In this document: one piece after another, positions 7,870-15,490 of the stretch
Position numbering within the stretch: the first letter of the stretch is position 1
Layout of the letters: the number at the start of each line of letters is the position of its first letter
Assembly: GCF_000758525.1 (NCBI RefSeq)
Contig: NZ_CP009241.1
Span: forward strand, 5,518,001-5,582,000
Length of the DNA stretch: 64,000 bases
Direction: 5' to 3'
Source: Paenibacillus sp. FSL H7-0357
GTDB taxonomy: Bacteria; Bacillota; Bacilli; Paenibacillales; Paenibacillaceae
Notes under the pieces: generated by a model
The model's input: the letters and a program-made list of their open reading frames with translations, nothing else
Database searches by the model: none
What the model was told of the DNA's origin: nothing
Program-made: the position numbers and the translations under genes

Positions 7870-8567
7870 GTCACTTCCCCCCAGTTGTCGCTTAACCGGT
7901 ATCCTTGCCCGCGTACGGTCTGCAGCCCGTCCTGAATACCCATCGCCGCCAGCTTTTTGCGCACACGGGTGACATAGACATTCAGCGTATTGTCATCAAC
8001 AAACGCCTGGTCATCCCAGATTTTCTCCAGCAGCCGGTCGCGGGTCACGATGGTGCCTGTTTTTTTCATCAGCTCGTCGAGAATTTTCGCTTCCGTATGG
8101 CTGAGGTCGACTTTGGCATTGCCGCGCGACAGCACCAGACGTTCCACATCCAGCGTCAGTCCTGACACCGCCAGACTGCGCTCGTTCGCTCCCACAGCAT
8201 AGGAGCCGTAAGCACGGCGCAGATGGCTTTTGATTTTGGCCATGGCAATTTCATAATCAAACGGCTTCGTAATGTAATCATCCGCTCCGTTCTCCAGCGC
8301 CATCACCTGATCCATTTTGCCGTCGCGGGCGGAGATGAAAAGAATCGGACAGGTCGAGATTCCGCGGATCTGGCGGCACCAGTAATAACCGTCAAATTTA
8401 GGCAGATTAACATCCAGCAGTACGAGATGCGGCGCATACTGCTCAAACTCGGTCCGAACCGCTTCAAAATCGTTCACCGCCTGTGTTCCATAGCCGAACC
8501 TATGTAAATATTCCTGGAGCAGCGCCACCAGCCCCCGGTCATCCTCAATGATAAATATTTTGAACAT
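7866..8567 (-). CDS. bceR: BceR-like OmpR-family response regulator
   Basis: A 233-residue regulator with a receiver domain (phospho-acceptor Asp52 in LVLLDVNLP, conserved lysine in ITKPF) and an OmpR-type winged helix (DDNTLNVYVTRVRKKL, then TVRGQGYRL). ATG at 8567 follows CCGGAGGCC. It is co-transcribed with the kinase gene through a 4-nt overlap. The TTACA-N4-TGTAA site before bceA is its likely binding site. Confidence 0.92.
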   Translation of the reverse strand: MFKIFIIEDDRGLVALLQEYLHRFGYGTQAVNDFEAVRTEFEQYAPHLVLLDVNLPKFDGYYWCRQIRGISTCPILFISARDGKMDQVMALENGADDYITKPFDYEIAMAKIKSHLRRAYGSYAVGANERSLAVSGLTLDVERLVLSRGNAKVDLSHTEAKILDELMKKTGTIVTRDRLLEKIWDDQAFVDDNTLNVYVTRVRKKLAAMGIQDGLQTVRGQGYRLSDNWGEVT

Positions 8568-8615
8568 ATCAGGCCTCCGGTTTATGCCCTAGTGAAGCTA
8601 AGGGGTTTGCCCAAT

Positions 8616-8644
8616 AATATATACAGTCACTGCAGGCTAGTCAA
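8616..8644 (-). promoter_or_regulatory. Sigma-A promoter of bceR-bceS
   Basis: On the minus strand TTGACT (8639-8644), a 17-nt spacer and TATATT (8616-8621) make a good consensus promoter. It begins within the short gap shared with the divergent methyltransferase gene, whose own TATAAT lies at 8653-8658 on the plus strand. Confidence 0.7.
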
Positions 8645-8676
8645 ATATAGGTTATAATTTTCAGTCAAAGGAGCTG

Positions 8677-9480
8677 ATGAGAGGCATGATAGATTATGGT
8701 CAGGATCTTTTCAAAGGATCGGCAGGTTATTACGCGAAGTATCGTCCGCTCTATCCTTCCGGGCTGGTGAGATTCCTTGTGAACCGCTTTGGGCTGGACG
8801 GGGAAGGCGAACTGCTGGATTTGGGCTGTGGAACCGGGCAGCTTGCCTTGCGTTTTGCCGATTGGGTTCAGCGCGTGACCGGACTCGACTACGAACAGGA
8901 AATGATCAATGAGGCAATGCGGATCAGCAAGGAAATGAGAGCGCTTAATACGGAATGGGTTGCGGGAAAAGCGGAAGAATATTTGGCTCTGGCCACATTT
9001 CCCGTGTACCGTCTGGTCACTATAGCCAAGGCTTTTCACTGGATGGACAGGGACCTGGTGCTCGAACTGCTCTACAACCGGGTTGCTCCGGGAGGCGGGG
9101 TCGCTATTGTGGATCAATATAAGCCTGATCAAGCGCCCCTGCCTTGGCAGAACGAAGTGGACCGGATCGTGCGCAAATGGTATGGCGAGGAGCGGAAGGC
9201 TGGCAATACGACCTATTCTCATCCGCTCAAAAGTCACACGGATATCGTAGCCGGATCCAGCTTCCGCCTTGAAACTCACCGGCTGCCAATGTATGAATAT
9301 CAGTGGACTATAGAAGCCATACTGGGGAATCTGTATTCCACCTCCTTTGGTTCGAAGCGGTTTCTCGGCGACCGGGCACCTCTATTCGAGAGAGAGCTGG
9401 AAGAGAGGTTATTGCTTCTTGACCCCAAAGGAGTCTTTACTGAAGGGATACATACTAATATTATTCTGGCCGTAAAATAA
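8677..9480 (+). CDS. Class I SAM-dependent methyltransferase
   Basis: A 267-residue cytoplasmic methyltransferase. The SAM-binding motif I is LLDLGCGTGQLAL (about residues 46-58), with VTGLDYEQEMINEA as motif II and AFHWMD later on, features of the UbiE/YcgJ-like group. AAAGGAG (8667-8673) lies only 3 nt before ATG 8677; ATG 8686 (three residues shorter) is an equally possible start. It faces away from bceR. The substrate is unknown. Confidence 0.85.
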   Translation: MRGMIDYGQDLFKGSAGYYAKYRPLYPSGLVRFLVNRFGLDGEGELLDLGCGTGQLALRFADWVQRVTGLDYEQEMINEAMRISKEMRALNTEWVAGKAEEYLALATFPVYRLVTIAKAFHWMDRDLVLELLYNRVAPGGGVAIVDQYKPDQAPLPWQNEVDRIVRKWYGEERKAGNTTYSHPLKSHTDIVAGSSFRLETHRLPMYEYQWTIEAILGNLYSTSFGSKRFLGDRAPLFERELEERLLLLDPKGVFTEGIHTNIILAVK

Positions 9481-9483
9481 CAC

Positions 9484-9525
9484 AAACAGCCGCCTTCCCG
9501 GGTAATCCGGTGAAGACGGCTGTTT
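9484..9525. terminator. Bidirectional terminator between convergent genes
   Basis: AAACAGCCG (9484-9492) pairs with CGGCTGTTT (9517-9525), and the stem continues inward through CTTC/GAAG past a one-base mismatch on each side. The A-rich left and T-rich right flanks let it serve both the methyltransferase gene and the convergent TIGR00266 gene. Confidence 0.7.
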
Positions 9526-9588
9526 CTCTAATCACGCTGTACCCGCGAAGTGGAAAAGCGGCAATTCTAATTCTTGTCTCTGGCAATC

Positions 9589-10383
9589 CTATCTGCCATC
9601 CAGCAGATTGCCAAGGCCCCCAAGGACGCTTCCTTCTTCCTTGCGGCCGGTGTTGCCGGCTGCCGACAGAATGCGGTCCGCCATCCGGCTGAACGGCAGC
9701 GACTGTACCCATACCTTGCCCGGCCCGCGCAGGGTAGCAAAGAACAATCCTTCCCCGCCAAACAGCGCGGTCTTAACACCTTTGACAAATTCGATATCAT
9801 AATCCACAGACGAAGTCATGGCCACAAGACAGCCGGTGTCGATCTTGATTGTCTCCCCAGGCTGCAGCGTCCGTTCCAGCACATAGCCCCCGGAATGGAC
9901 GAAGGAGAGTCCGTCTCCCTCCAGCTTTTGCATAATGAATCCTTCACCGCCGAAGAAGCCTGCGCCCAGCTTGCGCTGGAATTCAATTCCCACCGAAACA
10001 CCCTTCGCTGCACAGAGGAACGCGTCCTTCTGGCAGATGATTTTACCATGGTATTGCTGAAGATCAAGCGGGATAATCTTGCCCGGGTATGGAGCCGCAA
10101 AGGTAACACTCTTCCGGCCATAACCCCCGCTGTGCGTGAAGATCGTCATAAACAGGCTTTCTCCGGTCAACAGGCGTTTGCCTGCACCCATCAGCTTGCC
10201 TACCAGACCATTTGTCCGTCCAGATCCTGATCCGTCGCCAAAGATCGTCTCCATCGTAATCTCCGGGTCCATCATCATGAAACTCCCAGCTTCAGCGATT
10301 ACGCTCTCTCCGGGATCAAGCTGCACCTCCACACACTGTATTTCCTCGCCCATAATGACATAATCAATTTCGTGAGCACTCAT
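9589..10383 (-). CDS. TIGR00266 / AIM24-family protein
   Basis: A 264-residue protein of the TIGR00266 family, folded as repeated beta-strand units. It has the recurring glycine-rich signatures of that family: AEAGSFMMMD near the N-terminus, THSGGYGRKSVTFAAPYPGK in the middle, and GEGFIMQKLEGDGLSFVHSG. No signal peptide or membrane span is present. The family relates to mitochondrial AIM24 and to TerD-type neighbourhoods, but its biochemical role is not known. ATG 10383 is preceded by a weak GGGGGGA. It is a single gene. Confidence 0.85.
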   Translation of the reverse strand: MSAHEIDYVIMGEEIQCVEVQLDPGESVIAEAGSFMMMDPEITMETIFGDGSGSGRTNGLVGKLMGAGKRLLTGESLFMTIFTHSGGYGRKSVTFAAPYPGKIIPLDLQQYHGKIICQKDAFLCAAKGVSVGIEFQRKLGAGFFGGEGFIMQKLEGDGLSFVHSGGYVLERTLQPGETIKIDTGCLVAMTSSVDYDIEFVKGVKTALFGGEGLFFATLRGPGKVWVQSLPFSRMADRILSAAGNTGRKEEGSVLGGLGNLLDGR

Positions 10384-10470
10384 CCTTGTTATCCCCCCAA
10401 AGTTTTTGTAATCCTATGTTTTTGAATGAGATATATACGCGCTCCCTCCAGCAGCGGTTTCAGCATTCTG

Positions 10471-11403
10471 TTAAATATTGCAGGGTATGGACAGCAGACG
10501 GTCACGCGTCTCCATATAAGCATGGTCCCAGCCCATTTTTGCGTAAAACCTCATAGCATCCAGCCCTTTAAAATAGCGGGCACCTGTTAAGCGCTCCTCA
10601 AAATGGGCAACCGGTGCTCCCAGTTCTTCATAATGCCTGTGGATAACCTGTGCCATATCCACACCGGGTATCATTGCATGCATTGAGGCCACATCAATCA
10701 TGAAATCCCCGTATATGCTGTTACTGTCGATAATTCCGGTAATCCGGCGGCCGTCTGTGAGTATGTTCCACTCATGGCAATCATTATGGACAAAATGGCG
10801 GTGTGGCGCGTTATATTTGCTGTATGCAAGCAACCGGGCGTAGCACTCGTCAAACACATCCTTTTCCAGACAGCTGCTGGTGAACAGCTCATGCCAATTC
10901 TCCCAAAAGCCTTCCTGCTGCTCCTGCCCGTAAAAAGAGCGGATGAACTCCTCCCAGCTGGCATAGATGCCATTGCCTTCCTTGCTTAAGAAACCATACC
11001 CTGAAGAGCTGCTGTCCAGCTTCACCCCGTTCATCCCGGTAATGACTTGAACCAGCTCGGGAAGCAGTGCAGCCCTCTGCTCTGCTTGCAGGTCTGCCAG
11101 ATTATGCCCTGTCACGCGCTCCGAGATACAATAGCTGTAAGCCTTATGTAGCCCCAGCCCCAATACTCTCGGAAAAGGTACTCCCTGTGAGGTGAGCAGA
11201 TTTGCAATATAGGACTCGGTTTGGAAGGCATCCTCCGCCTCGTTGAACCGGATAACATACTCCTGGTCTTCCGCCTTGAATGAGAAGACAGTGCTGAGAT
11301 TCCCGCCTTCCATCGCACTGATATTCTCAGCTTGCATTCCCCGGTCATTTCTGAAAATCCTTTCGATTTCCTCTGCAGTGACGTTTGGTTTAACTCTGTT
11401 CAT
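10471..11403 (-). CDS. Aminoglycoside-phosphotransferase-fold kinase (APH family)
   Basis: A 310-residue protein with the APH small-molecule kinase fold. The catalytic loop is HNDCHEWNIL (in place of the commoner HGDxxxxN), and the metal-binding Asp follows in GIIDSNSIYGD. The order resembles the hygromycin-B 4-kinase group, but the usual Trp after that Asp is Ser, so the substrate is open: antibiotic, sugar or choline-like compounds are all possible. AAAGGGAGATGATGAG precedes the ATG. A leader of about 340 nt with its own intrinsic terminator lies upstream, pointing to attenuation. Confidence 0.8.
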   Translation of the reverse strand: MNRVKPNVTAEEIERIFRNDRGMQAENISAMEGGNLSTVFSFKAEDQEYVIRFNEAEDAFQTESYIANLLTSQGVPFPRVLGLGLHKAYSYCISERVTGHNLADLQAEQRAALLPELVQVITGMNGVKLDSSSSGYGFLSKEGNGIYASWEEFIRSFYGQEQQEGFWENWHELFTSSCLEKDVFDECYARLLAYSKYNAPHRHFVHNDCHEWNILTDGRRITGIIDSNSIYGDFMIDVASMHAMIPGVDMAQVIHRHYEELGAPVAHFEERLTGARYFKGLDAMRFYAKMGWDHAYMETRDRLLSIPCNI

Positions 11404-11742
11404 TACTCATCATCTCCCTTTGAATTGGTAAAATAAAGCCCGGTCTGCCTCCTCCAGGGCACAGCAAAAAGCCGTGAATGAACATTGTTCATCCACGGCT
11501 GTACGCAAACGGTGCCCGGCAATAGAGAGACCTCTATCGCGGCAATGGATACGGCAGCTTGAGACTAGACTATAGTTCATAACAAAAGAAACATGAGCTG
11601 CGGCCATGCGGAATAATCCCTCAGTACTCCGGGAATACCTGTGCCTGGTCAGTTCATGCGTTATTCAGTTAATGGATTAACCGATTTCTTTTGTCAGGAA
11701 TATAGTCATCATCAAAGCGCTGATCCCACCGTTCTTTTATTT
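11404..11742 (-). promoter_or_regulatory. Long structured 5' leader of the APH-fold gene, class unknown
   Basis: About 340 nt separate the predicted transcription start from the APH-gene ATG. The leader holds the terminator at 11466-11499 and a second hairpin just before it (ATAGAG-GTCT-CTCTAT near 11530). It also contains an open frame of 65 codons beginning with ATG at 11607, preceded by GAGGG, that would run through the terminator. I find no T-box sequence and no known riboswitch core. A regulated leader is inferred. Confidence 0.5.
11466..11499 (-). terminator. Intrinsic terminator inside the APH-gene leader
   Basis: On the minus strand GCCGTGGATGAAC (11487-11499) pairs with GTTCATTCACGGC (11471-11483) with one mismatch and a 3-nt loop, followed by TTTTT. 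It lies about 65 nt before the APH-gene start and well after the only good promoter, so it can act as an attenuator. Confidence 0.75.
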
Positions 11743-11748
11743 GTTTCC

Positions 11749-11776
11749 ATTATATAACACAATTCCCCGACATCAA
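11749..11776 (-). promoter_or_regulatory. Sigma-A promoter of the APH-gene leader
   Basis: On the minus strand TTGATG (11771-11776), a 16-nt spacer and TATAAT (11749-11754) form a good promoter, placing the start site near 11742. Confidence 0.65.
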
Positions 11777-11826
11777 CTTTTTTAATTGTTTTTTACCGGA
11801 AGGTGGTTAACTTCGCCACACAAACA

Positions 11827-11859
11827 AGAGGCCAGCCGGGTAAGTTCCCGTTGGCCTCT
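11827..11859 (-). terminator. Intrinsic terminator after the yitT-like gene
   Basis: On the minus strand AGAGGCCA (11852-11859) pairs with TGGCCTCT (11827-11834), with an inner GGG/CCC pair, followed by the T-rich TGTTTGTGT. It lies 40 nt after the stop codon. Confidence 0.6.
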
Positions 11860-11898
11860 CATAATGATCCCCATGACATGGGGCTAACTTTGCCCTAT

Positions 11899-12570
11899 TC
11901 ACATTACCGTACCATCCTGCGGCTTCACGCGTGCAGGCTGGATCTTCGGCGCCTTGCTCAGCTTCGGTCTGCCCAAGGACGTGGTAAAGGTGATCACATA
12001 GCCGGCTACAACCACGGCCATCACCGTATACAAGGTTTCCTTGAGAGGCATATAGAAGAGTGACAACGCCAAAACAATTACATCCATCAGGATGAATACC
12101 GTACCCACTTTAATTCCTTTCCATTCACTGATCAGCAGGGACAAAATATCGTCTCCGCCGCTCGCCCCGCCGCCGCGCAGGACCATTCCCGCTCCTAGAC
12201 CTGTCAGTACACCGGACAACAAAGCCGCAAGCGGCAAATTATCCTGCAAGTCGATGACCCATCCGGAATAGCGTTCCATCAAACCATAGAATACCGTGAA
12301 GGCTCCTACGGAGATGAAGGTGTTCACCACGAACGATTTTCCTTTGAATATCATTGCGATTATGAGTACTGGAATGTCTAAGATTAGCGTAGATAGTGAA
12401 GGTGAAATTCCTAATACGTATTTGCCGAGCAGTGCCAGGCCTACAAACCCGCCCTCAGTCAAATGATTCTGATAATTGATGTGATAATAAGTAAATGCAA
12501 GTAACAATGTTCCGGATAAAATAATAATGAGTCGTAGCGGCAACCTCATGCCACTGTCTTGTTTCTTCAT
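11899..12570 (-). CDS. YitT-family membrane protein
   Basis: A 223-residue membrane protein of the YitT (DUF161) family with about five hydrophobic spans. The glycine-rich GLGAGMVLRGGGASGGDDIL segment (about residues 140-160) is diagnostic. Most family members carry a C-terminal DUF2179 domain of about 80 residues; this one stops after the membrane part, so it is a short form. Start ATG 12570 follows AGGGGAGACCTGT. The function of the family is not established. The gene appears to be single, with a leader of about 250 nt. Confidence 0.8.
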   Translation of the reverse strand: MKKQDSGMRLPLRLIIILSGTLLLAFTYYHINYQNHLTEGGFVGLALLGKYVLGISPSLSTLILDIPVLIIAMIFKGKSFVVNTFISVGAFTVFYGLMERYSGWVIDLQDNLPLAALLSGVLTGLGAGMVLRGGGASGGDDILSLLISEWKGIKVGTVFILMDVIVLALSLFYMPLKETLYTVMAVVVAGYVITFTTSLGRPKLSKAPKIQPARVKPQDGTVM

Positions 12571-12862
12571 ACAGGTCTCCCCTTATCGTAAATGGCGGCT
12601 TAGACGTCCCGCCAGCCTCTACGAGGGGTAAAACCAGAAGAGTTCTTCCTTCGCATACAATACTCCCTTCCCACGCAGAGGCGGCTTCGTCAATTAACAA
12701 CGGTTCGCGCACATTCTACAGGGAAGCTAAGTATAAGACAGATCATAACGTTTCCAAATCGTCCTTTGGGGAATCGTCCTTCGGGGACACATGGTATCCT
12801 GATCCTTTCTTTAGTTTGATATGTTCTGTTTAGATTATACCACGCAAAGGAGTCACTCTAAA
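12571..12862 (-). promoter_or_regulatory. Promoter and long leader of the yitT-like gene
   Basis: On the minus strand TTTAGA (12857-12862), 17 nt and TATAAT (12834-12839) form the nearest good promoter, leaving about 255 nt of untranslated leader. The leader contains two tandem copies of a 15-bp unit (12757-12786). A small open frame upstream of the start (from 12712) has no Shine-Dalgarno site and is probably chance. I recognise no riboswitch. Confidence 0.45.
12757..12786. repeat. Tandem 15-bp repeat in the yitT leader
   Basis: AATCGTCCTTTGGGG and AATCGTCCTTCGGGG follow one another with a single difference. Each copy can form a small GTCC/GGGA hairpin; in the second the loop is TTCG, an unusually stable tetraloop. 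Confidence 0.8.
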
Positions 12863-12886
12863 CAGTTTTCCAATAAAAAGCATGAA

Positions 12887-13387
12887 TTAGCCCGGATTTC
12901 GCAGCAGACGGTTCACCGTCTCCCGCCGGACGCCGATCAATTGCCCAATTTCTTCCTGTGTCAGCAGGTCTGTCAGCTGTGCTCCATATGAGTACTCATT
13001 CAGCCAGCGGGTCAGCAGCTCCATCCGCTCCCCCGGCGATCCGACAGTAAGGTGGTCAATGCGTGTCTGCATAAAACGAACCTTCTCCTGGAGCAGCAGA
13101 GCGATTTCCATCACTTTATCCGGCTCCTCGCGCAGCTCGCGGTACCATTCCGCAGCCGGAATGACCTCCACCTCGCTTCTCATCATCGCCACCGCCGTTC
13201 CATGCGCCTCCTTTGGCGAAATGAGGGAATGATGGGGAACCGTCTCACCGGGATACAACAGGTTGAACAGCACCATGTTCCCGTTCTCATGCAGCCTTGT
13301 CACCTTAAACAGCCCGCTCTTTACCTTGTACAGATTTTGGCAGCTGTCTCCCTGGCGGAACAAAGCCTCCCCTTTGTGCAGAATCAT
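12887..13387 (-). CDS. Crp/Fnr-family transcriptional regulator (short form)
   Basis: A 166-residue regulator with a cyclic-nucleotide-binding-type beta roll (MILHKGEALFRQGDSCQNLY at the start), the dimerisation helix, and a Crp-type helix-turn-helix TQEEIGQLIGVRRETVNRLL. It is shorter than the usual 210-230 residues: the roll lacks its first strands and the protein ends a few residues after the recognition helix. No Fe-S cysteine cluster is seen. ATG 13387 follows AGCGAG and no longer frame is open upstream. The effector is unknown. Confidence 0.82.
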   Translation of the reverse strand: MILHKGEALFRQGDSCQNLYKVKSGLFKVTRLHENGNMVLFNLLYPGETVPHHSLISPKEAHGTAVAMMRSEVEVIPAAEWYRELREEPDKVMEIALLLQEKVRFMQTRIDHLTVGSPGERMELLTRWLNEYSYGAQLTDLLTQEEIGQLIGVRRETVNRLLRNPG

Positions 13388-13465
13388 CTCGCTCGCTCCT
13401 TTATCTTCTCGTTAAGTATATTTGTAATTATACAGAAATACGCCTGCAAAATGCAGTTCGTTCAG

Positions 13466-13511
13466 GCAAAAAAAACTGCGGGACTCAGAGTTGAATTCTG
13501 AATCCCGCAGT
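13466..13511 (-). terminator. Intrinsic terminator of the fructose operon
   Basis: On the minus strand ACTGCGGGA (13503-13511) pairs with TCCCGCAGT (13475-13483), with further pairing (TCAGA/TCTGA) inside, and eight T follow. It lies about 20 nt past the fruA stop. Confidence 0.9.
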
Positions 13512-13528
13512 ACGGATGTTGTACTGTC

Positions 13529-15454
13529 TTAATTAGCCTTAATCGGCTTCTTCCAAAGTCCCAGCGTCAGACCGGAGATAACAGCTCCGATAAGAACCGC
13601 CAGAATGAACAGCAGAGCGTTGCTGGACAGAGCGGCTACAAAAATTCCGCCGTGCGGAGCCGGGACGTTGATGTTCCACAGCTGTGTAAGTCCGCCAGCT
13701 ACAGCTGAACCAATAATACAGCTGGTCAGGACACGCAACGGATCGGCTGCGGCGAAGGGAATAGCTCCTTCGGTAATGAATGACAAGCCGAGCACATAAT
13801 TCGTTACACCTGACTTGCGTTCCGTTTCTGTGAACTTGTTCTTAAAGAATGTGGTTGCCAGCGCAATGGCCAGCGGAGGAACCATCCCTCCCGCCATAAC
13901 GGCAGCCATCATTAGTCCGTTAGTGTTGCCGCTGGACGTAAATACTCCAATGGCAAAAGTGTAAGCTGCTTTATTGAAGGGACCGCCCATATCAATCGCC
14001 ATCATTCCACCGAGAATAATTCCTAAAATGATCATATTGCTGGTGCCCAGACTGTTGAGACCATTGATAAGTCCTTCATTGATCCAGCTGAATACCGGAT
14101 CAAACAGGTAGAACATAATGCCGCCGGTAATGAGCAGACTGAATACCGGATAGAGCAGTATCGGCTTCAAGCCGTCCAGGGTTTTGGGCAGACCGGCGAA
14201 AACCTTGCGCAGCAGGATGACCACATACCCTGCCAGGAAACCTGCGGCAAGTCCGCCAAGGAATCCGGCATTGGAGTTCAAGGCCATATAACCGCCGACC
14301 ATTCCGGGCATGAGTGCCGGGCGGTCGCCAATGCTGAGTGCGATAAATCCGGCGAGAATCGGAATCAGGAAATGGAAGGCGCCATCTCCCCCGCCGATCG
14401 TCTGCAGCAGCTTCACAAGCGGATTATCTACACCTGCCACCTGCTCGAACAGGAAGGAGATCGCCAGCAGAATCCCCCCGCCGACTACGAATGGCAGCAT
14501 ATGTGAAATGCCGTTCATCAGGTCTTTATAGATCTTGCTACCGATGCTGGAGGAGTTCCCTGCTGGGGCATCCCCGCTGCTGCGGCCTTCACTGCGGTAT
14601 ATCGGCGCATCTCCATTCATTGCTTTGGTGATCAGCTCTTCGGGTTTGCGGATACCGTCGCTTACCGGTCTTTGCAGCACCGGCTTACCGGAGAACCGGG
14701 CCATCTCCACATTTTTGTCGGCGGCAATGATAACACCGCTGGCCCGGCGGATTTCGTCCTCGGTCAGCACATTCTGTGCCCCTTCAGAACCGTTTGTCTC
14801 TACACGGATGTTGACGCCCATTTCCAGGGCCTTTTTCTTTAATGCATCCTCAGCCATAAAGGTATGGGCGATTCCTGTAGGGCACGCCGTAACCGCAACG
14901 ACGAAGCTTGAAGAAGCCGGGTTGCCTGTAATTACGCGTTCAGGAGCCTGCTTTACGCTTTCGGATTCATTGTCCTTTTCCTTGGCCTTGGCCTCCTGCT
15001 CTGCCTGTTTGGCATCGAACAAAGCGGATACTTCATCCGGGGTGGAAGCTTTCATCAGCGCCTCGATGAATTCGCTTTCAATGAGCAACCTGGACAATGA
15101 AGCCAGTGTACGCAGGTGCATATTTCCAGCACCCTCCGGCGCGGCAATCATAAAGAACAGCTGTGCCGGCTCTTCATCGAGTGAGGCAAAATCAACGCCC
15201 GCTGCGCTTTTGGCAAACACTACCGTTGCCTCGTTGACGGCCCGGGTTTTGGCGTGTGGCATTGCAATGCCTCCGCCAATGCCGGTGCTGGATTGAGCTT
15301 CACGAAGTAAGATCATTTCTTTAAACTGCACGGGATCATTAATGCGCCCGCTGCCTGCAAGACTGGCGATCAGTTCGTCGATCGCCGCTTCCTTGGTCGT
15401 GGCCTTGAGGTCCATAATCATCGTTTCTTTTATCATCAAGTCTGTAATTTTCAT
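13529..15454 (-). CDS. fruA: Fructose-specific PTS enzyme IIABC
   Basis: This protein takes up fructose and phosphorylates it to fructose-1-phosphate using phosphate from HPr. The 641 residues carry, in order, an EIIA domain (His67 in IAMPHAK), a charged linker (about 150-175), an EIIB domain (Cys191 in TACPTGIAHTFMAEDAL) and an EIIC membrane domain from about residue 305 with many hydrophobic spans. AAGGGGAG precedes ATG 15454. It lies 36 nt after fruK in the fruR-fruK-fruA operon, so its product is phosphorylated by the neighbouring enzyme. Confidence 0.95.
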   Translation of the reverse strand: MKITDLMIKETMIMDLKATTKEAAIDELIASLAGSGRINDPVQFKEMILLREAQSSTGIGGGIAMPHAKTRAVNEATVVFAKSAAGVDFASLDEEPAQLFFMIAAPEGAGNMHLRTLASLSRLLIESEFIEALMKASTPDEVSALFDAKQAEQEAKAKEKDNESESVKQAPERVITGNPASSSFVVAVTACPTGIAHTFMAEDALKKKALEMGVNIRVETNGSEGAQNVLTEDEIRRASGVIIAADKNVEMARFSGKPVLQRPVSDGIRKPEELITKAMNGDAPIYRSEGRSSGDAPAGNSSSIGSKIYKDLMNGISHMLPFVVGGGILLAISFLFEQVAGVDNPLVKLLQTIGGGDGAFHFLIPILAGFIALSIGDRPALMPGMVGGYMALNSNAGFLGGLAAGFLAGYVVILLRKVFAGLPKTLDGLKPILLYPVFSLLITGGIMFYLFDPVFSWINEGLINGLNSLGTSNMIILGIILGGMMAIDMGGPFNKAAYTFAIGVFTSSGNTNGLMMAAVMAGGMVPPLAIALATTFFKNKFTETERKSGVTNYVLGLSFITEGAIPFAAADPLRVLTSCIIGSAVAGGLTQLWNINVPAPHGGIFVAALSSNALLFILAVLIGAVISGLTLGLWKKPIKAN

Positions 15455-15490
15455 TTATTTCAACTCCCCTTTTTTTCTTAAACTGCCCGT

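Noticed and set aside
8665..9279. Open frame of 204 codons on the minus strand
   Set aside because: It mirrors the methyltransferase gene, whose SAM motif is clear.
11404..11742. T-box leader before the APH gene
   Set aside because: I looked for the conserved AGGGTGGNACCGCG box and the stem-I motifs and did not find them; the gene is also not an aminoacyl-tRNA or amino-acid gene.
12455..12712. 85-codon frame overlapping the start of the yitT-like gene
   Set aside because: There is no Shine-Dalgarno site and the composition is atypical; it lies in the leader.
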